Source: Paenibacillus zeirhizosphaerae
GTDB lineage: Bacteria > Bacillota > Bacilli > Paenibacillales > Paenibacillaceae
Assembly (NCBI RefSeq): GCF_030705605.1
Contig: NZ_JAPCKK010000031.1
Coordinates: 1-64,000, forward strand
DNA: 64,000 nucleotides
Direction: 5' to 3'
Part shown: piece by piece, positions 53,153-61,257 of the stretch
How the letters are laid out: each line of letters opens with the position of its first letter
Numbering within the stretch: the stretch's first letter is position 1
Notes under the pieces: generated by a model
What the model saw: only the letters and a program-made list of their open reading frames with translations
The model's database searches: none
What the model was told of the DNA's origin: nothing
Made by a program: the position numbers and the translations under genes

Positions 53153-53354
53153 TGAGTCATATACCTCAATTTTCCTACAGGTTGTCTATCAGTAAATAAC
53201 ACCTGCAGCAAATGGGGTTAAATGAGAGTGATCCGAACAAAATTATTAATGGAACATCTGCCCTAAACGCCGGTGACGTTTGAGATAAATGGAATTCTTA
53301 ATACTTAATGATCAATCAAAAATAAAATGCGGCTAGTTCTTTACGCTGTCATTG

Positions 53355-53382
53355 AAAAAGGCTCCCAAAAGGGAGCCTTTTA
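53355..53382 (-). terminator. Terminator of groEL
   Basis: On the minus strand AAAAGGCTCCC pairs with GGGAGCCTTTT and ends in T residues. It is homologous to the hairpin at 49063-49088. Confidence 0.85.
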
Positions 53383-53415
53383 AATAGCGGTATTACAGGG
53401 TTTTCAAACCCTTTA

Positions 53416-55044
53416 TCACATCATGCCGCCCATTCCGCCCATGCCACCCATATCAGGCATAGCCGCTTTTTCCGGTTCTGGCTTGTCAGCGATAACCGCT
53501 TCAGTAGTCAGGAACATAGCCGCAACGGAAGCAGCGTTTTGCAGAGCGGAACGAGTAACCTTAGCAGGGTCAACGATACCTGCTTCAATCATGTTTACCC
53601 ATTCGCCATTAGCTGCATTGTAACCTACGCCTACTTTTTCGCGTTTCAGACGCTCTACGATGACAGAGCCTTCTTCACCTGCATTTGCAGCGATGGTGCG
53701 GACTGGGGATTCCAGTGCACGCAGTACGATGTTCACGCCTGTTTGCTCGTCGCCTTGCAGTTGAACAGCGGCAACAGCGTTGTATACGTTCAGCAGTGCT
53801 ACACCGCCACCGGATACGATGCCTTCCTCAACCGCAGCGCGGGTTGCGTTCAGGGCGTCTTCGATGCGCAGCTTGCGTTCTTTCAGTTCCGTTTCCGTAG
53901 CCGCACCGACTTTAATTACTGCTACGCCACCGGACAGTTTAGCCAGACGCTCTTGCAGCTTCTCTTTGTCGAATTCGGAAGTGGTTTCTTCCAGTTGTGT
54001 GCGGATTTGGCTTACACGTGCGTCGATGTCAGCTTTGTTGCCAGCGCCGTCAACCACGATGGTGTTTTCTTTCGTTACGCGCACTTGACGTGCAGTACCC
54101 AGCATGTCAACTGAAGCGGATTTCAGGTCCAGACCGAGCTCTTCTGTGATCACTTGACCGCCTGTCAGAGCAGCGATGTCCTGCAGCATAGCTTTGCGGC
54201 GGTCACCGAAGCCAGGAGCTTTAACAGCAACAGCGTTGAATGTACCACGCAGTTTGTTCACTACGAGCATAGCCAGCGCTTCGCCTTCGATATCTTCAGC
54301 GATCAGAACGAGCGGTTTACCTTGCTGTACGATTTTCTCAAGCAACGGCAGGATTTCCTGCGTGTTCGTGATCTTTTTGTCCGTAATCAGGATATACGGG
54401 TTATCCAGCACAGCTTCCATTTTGTCTGTGTCTGTGATCATGTAAGGGGAAATGTAGCCGCGGTCGAATTGCATACCTTCAACCACTTCCAGCTCTGTAG
54501 CGAATCCTTTGGATTCTTCTACAGTAATAACGCCGTCTTTGCCCACTTTTTCCATAGCTTCAGCGATCAGTTCGCCCACTTCTTCGTCAGCAGCGGAGAT
54601 TGCGGCAACCTGAGCGATGGATTGTTTGCCTTCGATCGGTTTGGAAATAGACGCCAATTCAGCTACAGCCGCTTTAACCGCTTGGTCGATACCTTTGCGG
54701 ATGCCGATTGGGCTTGCGCCTGCAGTTACGTTTTTCAAGCCTTCTGTGATCAAAGCCTGAGCCAGAACTGTAGCTGTAGTTGTTCCGTCACCAGCCACGT
54801 CGTTTGTCTTAGTAGCTACTTCTTTAACGAGCTGGGCACCCATGTTCTCGAAAGCATCTTCCAGTTCGATTTCCTTAGCGATGGTTACACCGTCATTTGT
54901 GATGAGCGGGCTTCCGAATTTTTTCTCAAGCACAACGTTACGACCTTTAGGTCCGAGTGTTACTTTAACAGCGTTAGCCAATGCATCTACACCGCGCAGC
55001 ATCGAGCGACGAGCGTCTTCACTGAATTTAATGTCTTTAGCCAT
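53416..55044 (-). CDS. groL: Chaperonin GroEL
   Basis: The 542-residue protein is a full-length GroEL: MAKDIKFSEDARRSMLRGVD, the ATP-site motif VAGDGTTTATVLAQALI, CLPGFGDRRKAM-type region (APGFGDRRKAMLQDIAALTG) and the C-terminal GGMGGMGGMM tail. It forms the double-ring folding chamber with GroES. GGGAGG precedes the ATG, 97 bases after groES. Control by HrcA through CIRCE is expected. Its 3' end is duplicated at 49.1 kb. Confidence 0.99.
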   Translation of the reverse strand: MAKDIKFSEDARRSMLRGVDALANAVKVTLGPKGRNVVLEKKFGSPLITNDGVTIAKEIELEDAFENMGAQLVKEVATKTNDVAGDGTTTATVLAQALITEGLKNVTAGASPIGIRKGIDQAVKAAVAELASISKPIEGKQSIAQVAAISAADEEVGELIAEAMEKVGKDGVITVEESKGFATELEVVEGMQFDRGYISPYMITDTDKMEAVLDNPYILITDKKITNTQEILPLLEKIVQQGKPLVLIAEDIEGEALAMLVVNKLRGTFNAVAVKAPGFGDRRKAMLQDIAALTGGQVITEELGLDLKSASVDMLGTARQVRVTKENTIVVDGAGNKADIDARVSQIRTQLEETTSEFDKEKLQERLAKLSGGVAVIKVGAATETELKERKLRIEDALNATRAAVEEGIVSGGGVALLNVYNAVAAVQLQGDEQTGVNIVLRALESPVRTIAANAGEEGSVIVERLKREKVGVGYNAANGEWVNMIEAGIVDPAKVTRSALQNAASVAAMFLTTEAVIADKPEPEKAAMPDMGGMGGMGGMM

Positions 55045-55141
55045 TATGGTAAAACCTCCCTGTGGATTATGGAATATTCAATGCGGGTTTCACAAAAATC
55101 CCGTTATGCTATAGTTCAGGTCTTACGGGACCAGTTCCCGA

Positions 55142-55423
55142 TTAACCGATGATGGCGTGGATATCGCTTTCTTTCATAATCAAATACTCTTTACCTTCGT
55201 ATTTGATTTCTGTTCCGGCGTATTTGGAGAAAATCACGCGGTCGCCTTCCTTCACTTCCAGAGGAATACGGGCACCGTCTTTCAATGCTCCTGCCCCAAC
55301 CGCAATTACTTTGCCTTCTTGCGGCTTCTCTTTAGCGGAGTCCGGAAGAACGATACCGAAAGAGGTTGTTGTCTCCTGCTCGATCGCTTCCACCAATACG
55401 CGTTCACCCAAAGGTCTGATCAT
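55142..55423 (-). CDS. groES: Co-chaperonin GroES
   Basis: The 93-residue protein begins MIRPLGERVLVEAIEQETTT and contains the mobile loop region SFGIVLPDSAKEKPQEGKVI and VKEGDRVIFSKYAGTEIKYE. It caps the GroEL chamber. AAGGAGG precedes the ATG. It is the first gene of the CIRCE-controlled operon. Confidence 0.99.
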   Translation of the reverse strand: MIRPLGERVLVEAIEQETTTSFGIVLPDSAKEKPQEGKVIAVGAGALKDGARIPLEVKEGDRVIFSKYAGTEIKYEGKEYLIMKESDIHAIIG

Positions 55424-55480
55424 GAAAAATAGCCTCCTTATTCAAATGTGTATTCGGATATACGGTTGTTCTCATATGTA

Positions 55481-55507
55481 TTAGCACTCAACTCACTGTA
55501 GTGCTAA
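55481..55507 (-). promoter_or_regulatory. CIRCE operator (HrcA site)
   Basis: TTAGCACTC, nine bases, TAGTGCTAA: the CIRCE inverted repeat with one mismatch in one arm (consensus GAGTGCTAA). It lies just downstream of the promoter, 58 bases before groES. Confidence 0.95.
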
Positions 55508-55518
55508 CAACCAACTTC

Positions 55519-55547
55519 ATGATACTCAACTTGGCAATTAATTTCAA
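55519..55547 (-). promoter_or_regulatory. groESL promoter
   Basis: TTGAAA and TATCAT are 17 bases apart on the minus strand, with the CIRCE element starting near +5. Confidence 0.7.
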
Positions 55548-55578
55548 GTCCCCACGACAATTTTTTCTCGGTCCTCAA

Positions 55579-55628
55579 CAAAAAAAGATGTCCCCGGCAT
55601 GCCCGGAAAATCTGCCGATGGGACATCC
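55579..55628 (-). terminator. Terminator of the tat operon
   Basis: On the minus strand GATGTCCC and GGGGACATC frame a second stem and are followed by seven T residues. Confidence 0.8.
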
Positions 55629-55698
55629 CCCTTCCCATTGTATCCTGCTCCACCTCAAATATGCCAGTTTCATGCAGCGCAGCCCACCTGAAAGTTGT

Positions 55699-56451
55699 TC
55701 AGTCCTTACTTGGATCGCTGCGCTGAAGCTGTCTCCGGTACACAACAGCCGATATATATACACTGCACTCGTAAAGCAGCAGAAGAGGAATGGTGACGAG
55801 CAGGTCAGATATAAAATCCGGCGGTGTGATGACCACAGCTATAAATACAAGCAGGAAATAAGCAGGCTTTCGCCATTTGCGCATCCTCCCGGGAGTGAGC
55901 AAACCAACACGGGTAAGGAACATGACCATCACCGGCATTTCGAACAATGCCGATACCGGCAGCACGATGTTGAATACAAAGCTGAAGTACTGGGCAGCAC
56001 CGTAGGTTTCAAGAAGACCCATGCTCCGGTTTACAGAGGCCGTAAAGTAAAGGGCCATCGGCACGACGACAAAATAAGCAAATACGACCCCAGCGACAAA
56101 AAGTAAAAACACGTAGGGTACACAACGCAGCGCGGCTGAACGCTCAATCGGCTTTAGGCCGGGACTGACGAACTTCCAGATTTGATACAGCATAAAAGGA
56201 AGGGAGGCGGCCAGCGCCAATATAAACGAAATTTTCATATAGATGCCAATGCCATCCCACAGTGAGAGCGCATGAAGCTCGATGCTGACTCTCCGCTGCC
56301 CCGTCGACAATATCCAGCGATAGACAGGCTCTGCCGCCGACAGACCCGCAATGAGCGCCAGAGCAAATACAAGCAGGACCCGAAGGAGGCGGCTTCGCAG
56401 CTCGTTCAGATGGCCTGCTATCGTCATTTCCTGTTCTTGCGGCTCCGGCAT
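55699..56451 (-). CDS. tatC: Twin-arginine translocase subunit TatC
   Basis: The ATG at 56451 (MPEPQEQEMTIAGHLNELRS) gives 250 residues with six transmembrane segments. Conserved TatC features are HLNELRSRL at the N-terminus, the Glu-rich first loop region, PFMLYQIWKFVSPGLKPIER and RKPAYFLLVFIAVVITPPDF. TatC recognises twin-arginine signal peptides. It follows tatA by about 68 bases containing a hairpin. Confidence 0.95.
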   Translation of the reverse strand: MPEPQEQEMTIAGHLNELRSRLLRVLLVFALALIAGLSAAEPVYRWILSTGQRRVSIELHALSLWDGIGIYMKISFILALAASLPFMLYQIWKFVSPGLKPIERSAALRCVPYVFLLFVAGVVFAYFVVVPMALYFTASVNRSMGLLETYGAAQYFSFVFNIVLPVSALFEMPVMVMFLTRVGLLTPGRMRKWRKPAYFLLVFIAVVITPPDFISDLLVTIPLLLLYECSVYISAVVYRRQLQRSDPSKD

Positions 56452-56480
56452 GCATCCCACCACCCCACTCGCGAATTAAC

Positions 56481-56508
56481 AAGAAAAGCCCTTCCCGAAG
56501 AAAGGGCC
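56481..56508 (-). terminator. Hairpin with T tract between tatA and tatC
   Basis: On the minus strand GCCCTT and AAGGGC close a UUCG-type loop and are followed by TTTTCTT. Partial termination here would give more TatA than TatC. Confidence 0.6.
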
Positions 56509-56518
56509 ATAAAGCCTA

Positions 56519-56764
56519 TTATGGCTGATCCGTCGTCCGGCCTTCCCCGGTGCGGACGGCGCCGTTCGAGCTACGAACCGTGGAAGAAGGATTCCCGGCC
56601 GCAGATTCATCCTCGGACATCAAATCCCGCGCTCCGTTCTTGAATTCGCGAAACGTGCGTCCTACAGCCCGCCCCAGCTCAGGGAGCTTACTTGGGCCGA
56701 ACAAAAGCAACGCCAGCACGGCAAGCAGAATCATTCCGGATGCCCCTATACCTCCGAACCCCAT
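56519..56764 (-). CDS. tatA: Twin-arginine translocase subunit TatA
   Basis: The 81-residue protein has one N-terminal transmembrane helix (GASGMILLAVLALLLFGPSK), the hinge FGPSKLPELGRAVGRTFREF, an amphipathic helix and a charged Ser-rich tail. This is the TatA/TatE layout; TatA oligomers form the translocation pore. GGGAGG lies eight bases before the ATG. Confidence 0.95.
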   Translation of the reverse strand: MGFGGIGASGMILLAVLALLLFGPSKLPELGRAVGRTFREFKNGARDLMSEDESAAGNPSSTVRSSNGAVRTGEGRTTDQP

Positions 56765-56825
56765 ACGGCATTCCTCCCTAGTTGCTTGAATACAGCGGAA
56801 TCCGACCAGACTTCATGCTGTTACT

Positions 56826-57329
56826 CTATCGGCCCTTTTCAGCTCCGCTGCTAAACTGTCCTGTGACCATGAGCAGGGCTTCCGGCAGTTGGTCCATGAT
56901 GGCAGCCAGGTTCTCATGCACGCCCTTCGGTGTTCCCGGCAGGTTCACGATCAGCGTCCGTCCGCGAATGCCCACAGTGCCCCGAAACAGCATGGCAGCC
57001 CGGTTTTTCTGCATGACCGTCATCCGCATCGCTTCAGCCATGCCGGGCACTTCCCTTTCAATCACCCGGCGGGTCGCTTCCGGCGTAACATCCCTGATCG
57101 CAAGCTCCGTCCCGCCTGTCGTCAATACCAGATCCGCATGAAAATAGTCCGTCATTTCTATTAAAGCGGCAATGATTTCATCAGATTCATCGGGAACGAT
57201 TCGGTATTCGATGATTTCGCCACCCAACTCTTCTTCCACCAGTTCCCGGATGACCTGTGCGCTCGTATCTTCACGTTCTCCGCGGGCCCCTTTATCGCTG
57301 GCCGTCAGAATCGCTGTTCTCCACACCAT
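56826..57329 (-). CDS. MogA/MoaB-family molybdopterin adenylyltransferase-like protein
   Basis: The 167-residue protein begins WRTAILTASDKGARGEREDT with the conserved SDK, and has IVPDESDEIIAALIEMTDYF and the substrate loop LVLTTGGTELAIRDVTPEAT. The family usually reads TTGGTG; here the last Gly is Glu, which could affect molybdopterin binding. It should act in molybdenum cofactor synthesis together with the adjacent moaC. Confidence 0.88.
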   Translation of the reverse strand: MVWRTAILTASDKGARGEREDTSAQVIRELVEEELGGEIIEYRIVPDESDEIIAALIEMTDYFHADLVLTTGGTELAIRDVTPEATRRVIEREVPGMAEAMRMTVMQKNRAAMLFRGTVGIRGRTLIVNLPGTPKGVHENLAAIMDQLPEALLMVTGQFSSGAEKGR

Positions 57330-57421
57330 AAGATCACCCTTCTCTTATCTTCATCCTCTAAATTATGGCCAAGCCATAACCCAAGACCTGTTTAGATATC
57401 AAGCCTGCTAGTTGCTACCGG

Positions 57422-57907
57422 TTATATCGCGGTGCCGCCACGCCTGAAGTCGCCGTTCTTCCCACCGGTCTTGGACTTCAACAGGGTCGGTCCAATCACC
57501 ATATCCTTCTGCAGCGCCTTGCACATATCGTAGATGGTCAATGCGGCTGCCGAAGCGGCGGTCAGCGCCTCCATTTCTACCCCTGTTTTCCCTTCAGTCT
57601 TTACCTCTGCTTCAATAAAAAGCTTATCATCCCCATTATCCGAAAATGTGATATTTACCCCGGTTAAAGCAAGCGGATGACACATCGGAATCCAATCGGA
57701 TGTCCTCTTTGCCCCCTGGATTCCGGCTATCTGCGCGACTGCCAGCACATCGCCCTTGCCGACGGAGCCGCCCTTGATCGCCGCTAGCGTTGCCGGAGCC
57801 ATAGTGACTTGTGAAACGGCGACAGCCGTGCGGACACTCGACGCCTTATCCGAAATGTCAACCATTCGGGCCCTGCCCTGCTCATTAAAATGTGTAAAAG
57901 CGTCCAT
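57422..57907 (-). CDS. moaC: Cyclic pyranopterin monophosphate synthase MoaC
   Basis: The ATG at 57907 gives 161 residues with MVDISDKASSVRTAVAVSQV, DWIPMCHPLALTGVNITFSD and GKTGVEMEALTAASAAALTI followed by YDMCKALQKDM. These include the active-site Cys-His and Asp/Lys region of MoaC. It converts the MoaA product to cPMP in molybdenum cofactor synthesis. It sits between the folate enzyme gene and mogA. Confidence 0.95.
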   Translation of the reverse strand: MDAFTHFNEQGRARMVDISDKASSVRTAVAVSQVTMAPATLAAIKGGSVGKGDVLAVAQIAGIQGAKRTSDWIPMCHPLALTGVNITFSDNGDDKLFIEAEVKTEGKTGVEMEALTAASAAALTIYDMCKALQKDMVIGPTLLKSKTGGKNGDFRRGGTAI

Positions 57908-57919
57908 ACAGATAAACAC

Positions 57920-58555
57920 CTACCCTTTTCCCGCGCTAATGGCGCCCTCTGCGGTGATCAGCCTGTCCACTCTTAAATCTCCGGGCTCCATCGGAATATG
58001 GCTTATAATCTGCCCCGGCAGTGCAAGCGAAACGAAAGATGGACCAGCCTCTCCCATCCGGGAGCATTCCTGGAGAAGTGTCCTGGTAAAACGATCGTAA
58101 AAACCGCCTCCATAACCGATACGCCCTCCCGCCAAATCAAAAGCAAGCCCGGGCACGACTACCCAGTCCAACTGCGACCACTGCCTGACAGGCCACAGCG
58201 GGCAAGCTTCGACAGGCTCAGGTATCCCCCAACTGCCGGAAGAAAGCTCATCCACACTCTTGATGCTCCGTAGCTCAAATGTGCGGGATACCTTGTCCAC
58301 CTTTGGAGCAAGTACACGGTCTCCCCGCGACCAACAGTGCCTGACCAGCGGAGTGGTGTCCAGCTCGCTGCCGAAGGACAGGTAGGTAAACAACGTAAGC
58401 TGTTTCCACCCGCTGACCGCTCGCAACTCTTCCCACAGCTTAATGGCATGCCCGCACGCAGCCGCTGATGCCCGCAGCCGCTCAGCAGCACTCATTTCGT
58501 TCCGCAGACTCCGCATTTCAGCCCGCAGTCTTGCCTTGATCGTACGAACGTCCAT
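57920..58555 (-). CDS. 5-formyltetrahydrofolate cyclo-ligase
   Basis: An ATG at 58555 with AAAGG nine bases upstream gives 211 residues (an earlier ATG at 58564 abuts the site). The C-terminal motif GGRIGYGGGFYDRFTRTLLQ and WVVVPGLAFDLAGGRIGYGG define the MTHFS family; LTLFTYLSFGSELDTTPLVR is the N-terminal pattern. It converts 5-formyl-THF to methenyl-THF with ATP. The end overlaps closely with moaC (13 bases). Confidence 0.92.
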   Translation of the reverse strand: MDVRTIKARLRAEMRSLRNEMSAAERLRASAAACGHAIKLWEELRAVSGWKQLTLFTYLSFGSELDTTPLVRHCWSRGDRVLAPKVDKVSRTFELRSIKSVDELSSGSWGIPEPVEACPLWPVRQWSQLDWVVVPGLAFDLAGGRIGYGGGFYDRFTRTLLQECSRMGEAGPSFVSLALPGQIISHIPMEPGDLRVDRLITAEGAISAGKG

Positions 58556-58751
58556 TCTTCTCATCCTTTCGGACGAAACATTTCCAAATTGCGCACGGAC
58601 CGATGCATTGCACGCATTCCGAATCAGCCGCGCTTTTTCAACATACTTGTTTTAGTTTATCATTGATTATGAAAAATGACCACAATCCCGGAGCCTCAAG
58701 CTTTAATCTGCTGTCCACGGACACGAATTTACGGTAAACTTAAGGGGGTCT

Positions 58752-58778
58752 GCCTGTTACCCTAGTTAGGGTGCAGGC
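58752..58778 (+). promoter_or_regulatory. Leader hairpin upstream of the ABC-F gene
   Basis: GCCTG.ACCCTA and TAGGGT.CAGGC form an interrupted stem of 11 pairs just before the GGAGG site. No T run follows. Possible leader control element; function unproven. Confidence 0.4.
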
Positions 58779-58803
58779 CAAATCGTAATGGAGGATATAG
58801 GCT

Positions 58804-60759
58804 ATGCTACTGCAAGTAACAGGAATTGTTAAAGCTTATGAGGTGGATCCCGTTCTCGACGGGGTGAACCTGCAGGTGCTGGAGCGTGAGCGAATCGGGC
58901 TCGTCGGAGTAAACGGCGCAGGCAAATCCACCTTGCTCAAGATTATCGCCGGAGAACTGTCCTACGACAGTGGGCAAATATATAAATCCAAAGAAACTAC
59001 GCTAGGTTATCTGGCCCAAAACAGCGGCCTGAACTCGGAGCGTTCGATATGGGATGAAATGCTGCAGGTATTCCAGCCATTGCTGGAAACGGAAGCGGAG
59101 CTGCGGCGGATGGAGCAGCAAATCGCAGATCCGGCATCCATGACCAACGAAAAGGCTTATGATGACCTGCTTGAACGTTACGCCAGACGCTCAGACTGGT
59201 TCAAGGATCAAGGCGGATATGAAATGGAAACCCGCATCCGCAGCGTGCTGCACGGAATGGGCTTCAGCTCATTCGATCCACAAACCCCGGTATCCTCATT
59301 AAGCGGGGGGCAGAAAACGAGGCTGGCTCTGGCGCGCATTTTGCTGCTGGCCCCTGATCTGCTGATGCTGGACGAACCGACCAACTATCTGGACATCGAA
59401 ACGCTGACCTGGCTCGAGGATTACCTGCGTGCTTATCCCGGCGCACTGCTCGTTGTATCCCATGACCGTTATTTTCTCGACAGGCTGGTGACCACCATTG
59501 TCGAAATCGAGCGCCACCGTTCGACAAAATATACAGGGAATTACTCCAGATACATTGAATTAAAAGCCGCTGAATACGAAGCACAGATGAAGCAGTATGA
59601 AAAGCAACAGGACGAGATTGCCCGCATGGAAGCATTCGTGCAACGCAACATCGTGCGTGCCTCAACAACCAAGCGTGCCCAAAGCCGCCGCAAAGCGCTT
59701 GATCGCATGGAGCGAATGGATAAACCGGTGGGAGAGCTGAAAAAAGCTCATTTTGCGTTTGAGCCTGCCTTTATGTCCGGCAAGGAAGTGCTGGATGTGG
59801 ACAGCTTGTCCGTCACCTTTGATCCCGGTAAAACGCTGTTTCGGAATGTGACTTTCAGCTTGCGCCGCGGCGAAACAGCCGCGCTGATCGGGCCTAACGG
59901 AATCGGCAAATCCACGCTCTTGAAATGTCTCACCGGTTCGCTTCAGCCGTCTTTAGGCACGATCCGATGGGGGACCAAGGTGAAGATCGGATACTACGAT
60001 CAGGAGCATACGAGCCTGAATCCTGCCAATACAGTGATGGAAGAGCTATGGAGCGAATATCCGCATTTGGAGGAGGTCCGCATCCGGACTGTACTCGGCA
60101 GCTTCTTGTTTAGCGGGGATGATGTGCTCAAAAAAATATCCGCTCTGAGCGGCGGGGAAAAGGCACGTGTATCTCTGGCTAAGCTTATGCTCCGTGAAGC
60201 AAATGTGCTGATTCTCGACGAACCGACCAACCATCTGGACCTGTTCAGCAGGGAAGTGCTGGAAGCCGCCTTAGTGGATTATGAAGGCACACTGCTCTTC
60301 ATTTCGCATGACCGCTATTTTCTCAACAAGATGGCAGAACGCGTCATCGAGCTTCACTCTGAGGGTGCCGAGCATTTCCTAGGAAATTATGACGACTACA
60401 TCGCTAAAAAGGACGAGCTCGCCGAAATCGCTCAGGAGCAGGCACAACAAGAAGGAACGCGGTCAGCAAGCTCCACTGAACGCATGGTCCAGCAGGAGTT
60501 GGAGAAGAGCGGCGCTGCCGCCTATGCCGCCGGTAAACAGGCTTCCCGCGAGGAACGCAGCCGTAAACGGAAGCTGGAGACACTTGAACAACGGATTACC
60601 GAATTAGAGGAGGCCATCGGCTCGCTGGAGGAACAAATGACCCTTCCGGAGGTTTACCAGGATTATACGGCTCTCCAGGAAATTCAGACTCAGCTTGATC
60701 AGCACAAACAAGAGCTTGCTGAGGTCTATGCCTCTTGGGAGGAACTCATGGAGGAGTAG
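58804..60759 (+). CDS. ABC-F family ATP-binding protein (YdiF type)
   Basis: The 651-residue protein has two ABC modules with no membrane segment: Walker A GVNGAGKSTLLKIIAGEL and GPNGIGKSTLLKCLTGSL; signatures SSLSGGQKTRLALARILL and ALSGGEKARVSLAKLMLR; Walker B LLMLDEPTNYLDIETL and VLILDEPTNHLDLFSR. A P-site-type linker (residues about 250-310) and a C-terminal coiled coil follow. ABC-F proteins bind the ribosomal E site and affect translation or antibiotic resistance. Position beside tsaD matches B. subtilis ydiF. GGAGG lies nine bases before the ATG. Confidence 0.96.
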   Translation: MLLQVTGIVKAYEVDPVLDGVNLQVLERERIGLVGVNGAGKSTLLKIIAGELSYDSGQIYKSKETTLGYLAQNSGLNSERSIWDEMLQVFQPLLETEAELRRMEQQIADPASMTNEKAYDDLLERYARRSDWFKDQGGYEMETRIRSVLHGMGFSSFDPQTPVSSLSGGQKTRLALARILLLAPDLLMLDEPTNYLDIETLTWLEDYLRAYPGALLVVSHDRYFLDRLVTTIVEIERHRSTKYTGNYSRYIELKAAEYEAQMKQYEKQQDEIARMEAFVQRNIVRASTTKRAQSRRKALDRMERMDKPVGELKKAHFAFEPAFMSGKEVLDVDSLSVTFDPGKTLFRNVTFSLRRGETAALIGPNGIGKSTLLKCLTGSLQPSLGTIRWGTKVKIGYYDQEHTSLNPANTVMEELWSEYPHLEEVRIRTVLGSFLFSGDDVLKKISALSGGEKARVSLAKLMLREANVLILDEPTNHLDLFSREVLEAALVDYEGTLLFISHDRYFLNKMAERVIELHSEGAEHFLGNYDDYIAKKDELAEIAQEQAQQEGTRSASSTERMVQQELEKSGAAAYAAGKQASREERSRKRKLETLEQRITELEEAIGSLEEQMTLPEVYQDYTALQEIQTQLDQHKQELAEVYASWEELMEE

Positions 60760-60799
60760 AACCGTAAGTTCGACATTTTTTTAATTTCGTCGGTATTTG

Positions 60800-61050
60800 T
60801 TATCCACAAGATTATACACAGATTCCGAACATAATTAAGCATAAAAAAATGGCCCATGAGGCCGTTTTTTTATGCATATACCGCCTATTCCCTCCAAAAA
60901 TCCATTATTATCCACCGAATTATCCACATTATCCACATTTTCTCCTTGATCATTTATTCACCGTTTTCACAATTACGCAGATCGACAAAATCCCTTATAC
61001 CGTCTGCGTTCAGCAATTTTGTCCACAGAAAACTATGGATATGTGGATAA
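60800..61050. promoter_or_regulatory. DnaA-box cluster in the ABC-F/tsaD interval
   Basis: Perfect TTATNCACA boxes lie at 60800, 60812, 60920 and 60929 (plus) and 61042-61050 (minus); near matches are at 60908 (TTATCCACC) and 61019 (TTGTCCACA). Two of them abut head to tail. The interval 60760-61257 has no gene apart from a terminator. B. subtilis is reported, from memory, to have a DnaA-binding cluster at gcp(tsaD)-ydiF, the same interval. Confidence 0.75.
60843..60871 (+). terminator. Terminator of the ABC-F gene
   Basis: A short palindromic GGCC/GGCC stem flanked by A and T runs, 90 bases after the stop codon. Confidence 0.5.
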
Positions 61051-61257
61051 CATTGTTAACAACTTGACAAAAGCTTAATAATCAATACAGCGAGCTTCCA
61101 TTCAATAGAAGCTCGCTGTTTTGTAAAACCTATTTTATCTAAACGACCGCAATCTGAGCCGTATTCAGGCTGAAAGACAGGCGTTCCACCATACCGCAGC
61201 TCTCTTGATCCAGGATTCATCCCTACTGCTTCTGTTCATCGCGTTTGTTGTATAGCT

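Noticed and set aside
54154..55152. 332-codon frame antisense to groEL
   Set aside because: Shadow of a highly conserved gene with biased codon use; no start signal or recognisable domain.
60800..61050. Chromosomal replication origin
   Set aside because: DnaA boxes are present, but there is no dnaA, dnaN or rpmH nearby and no clear AT-rich unwinding element; a regulatory cluster is more likely.
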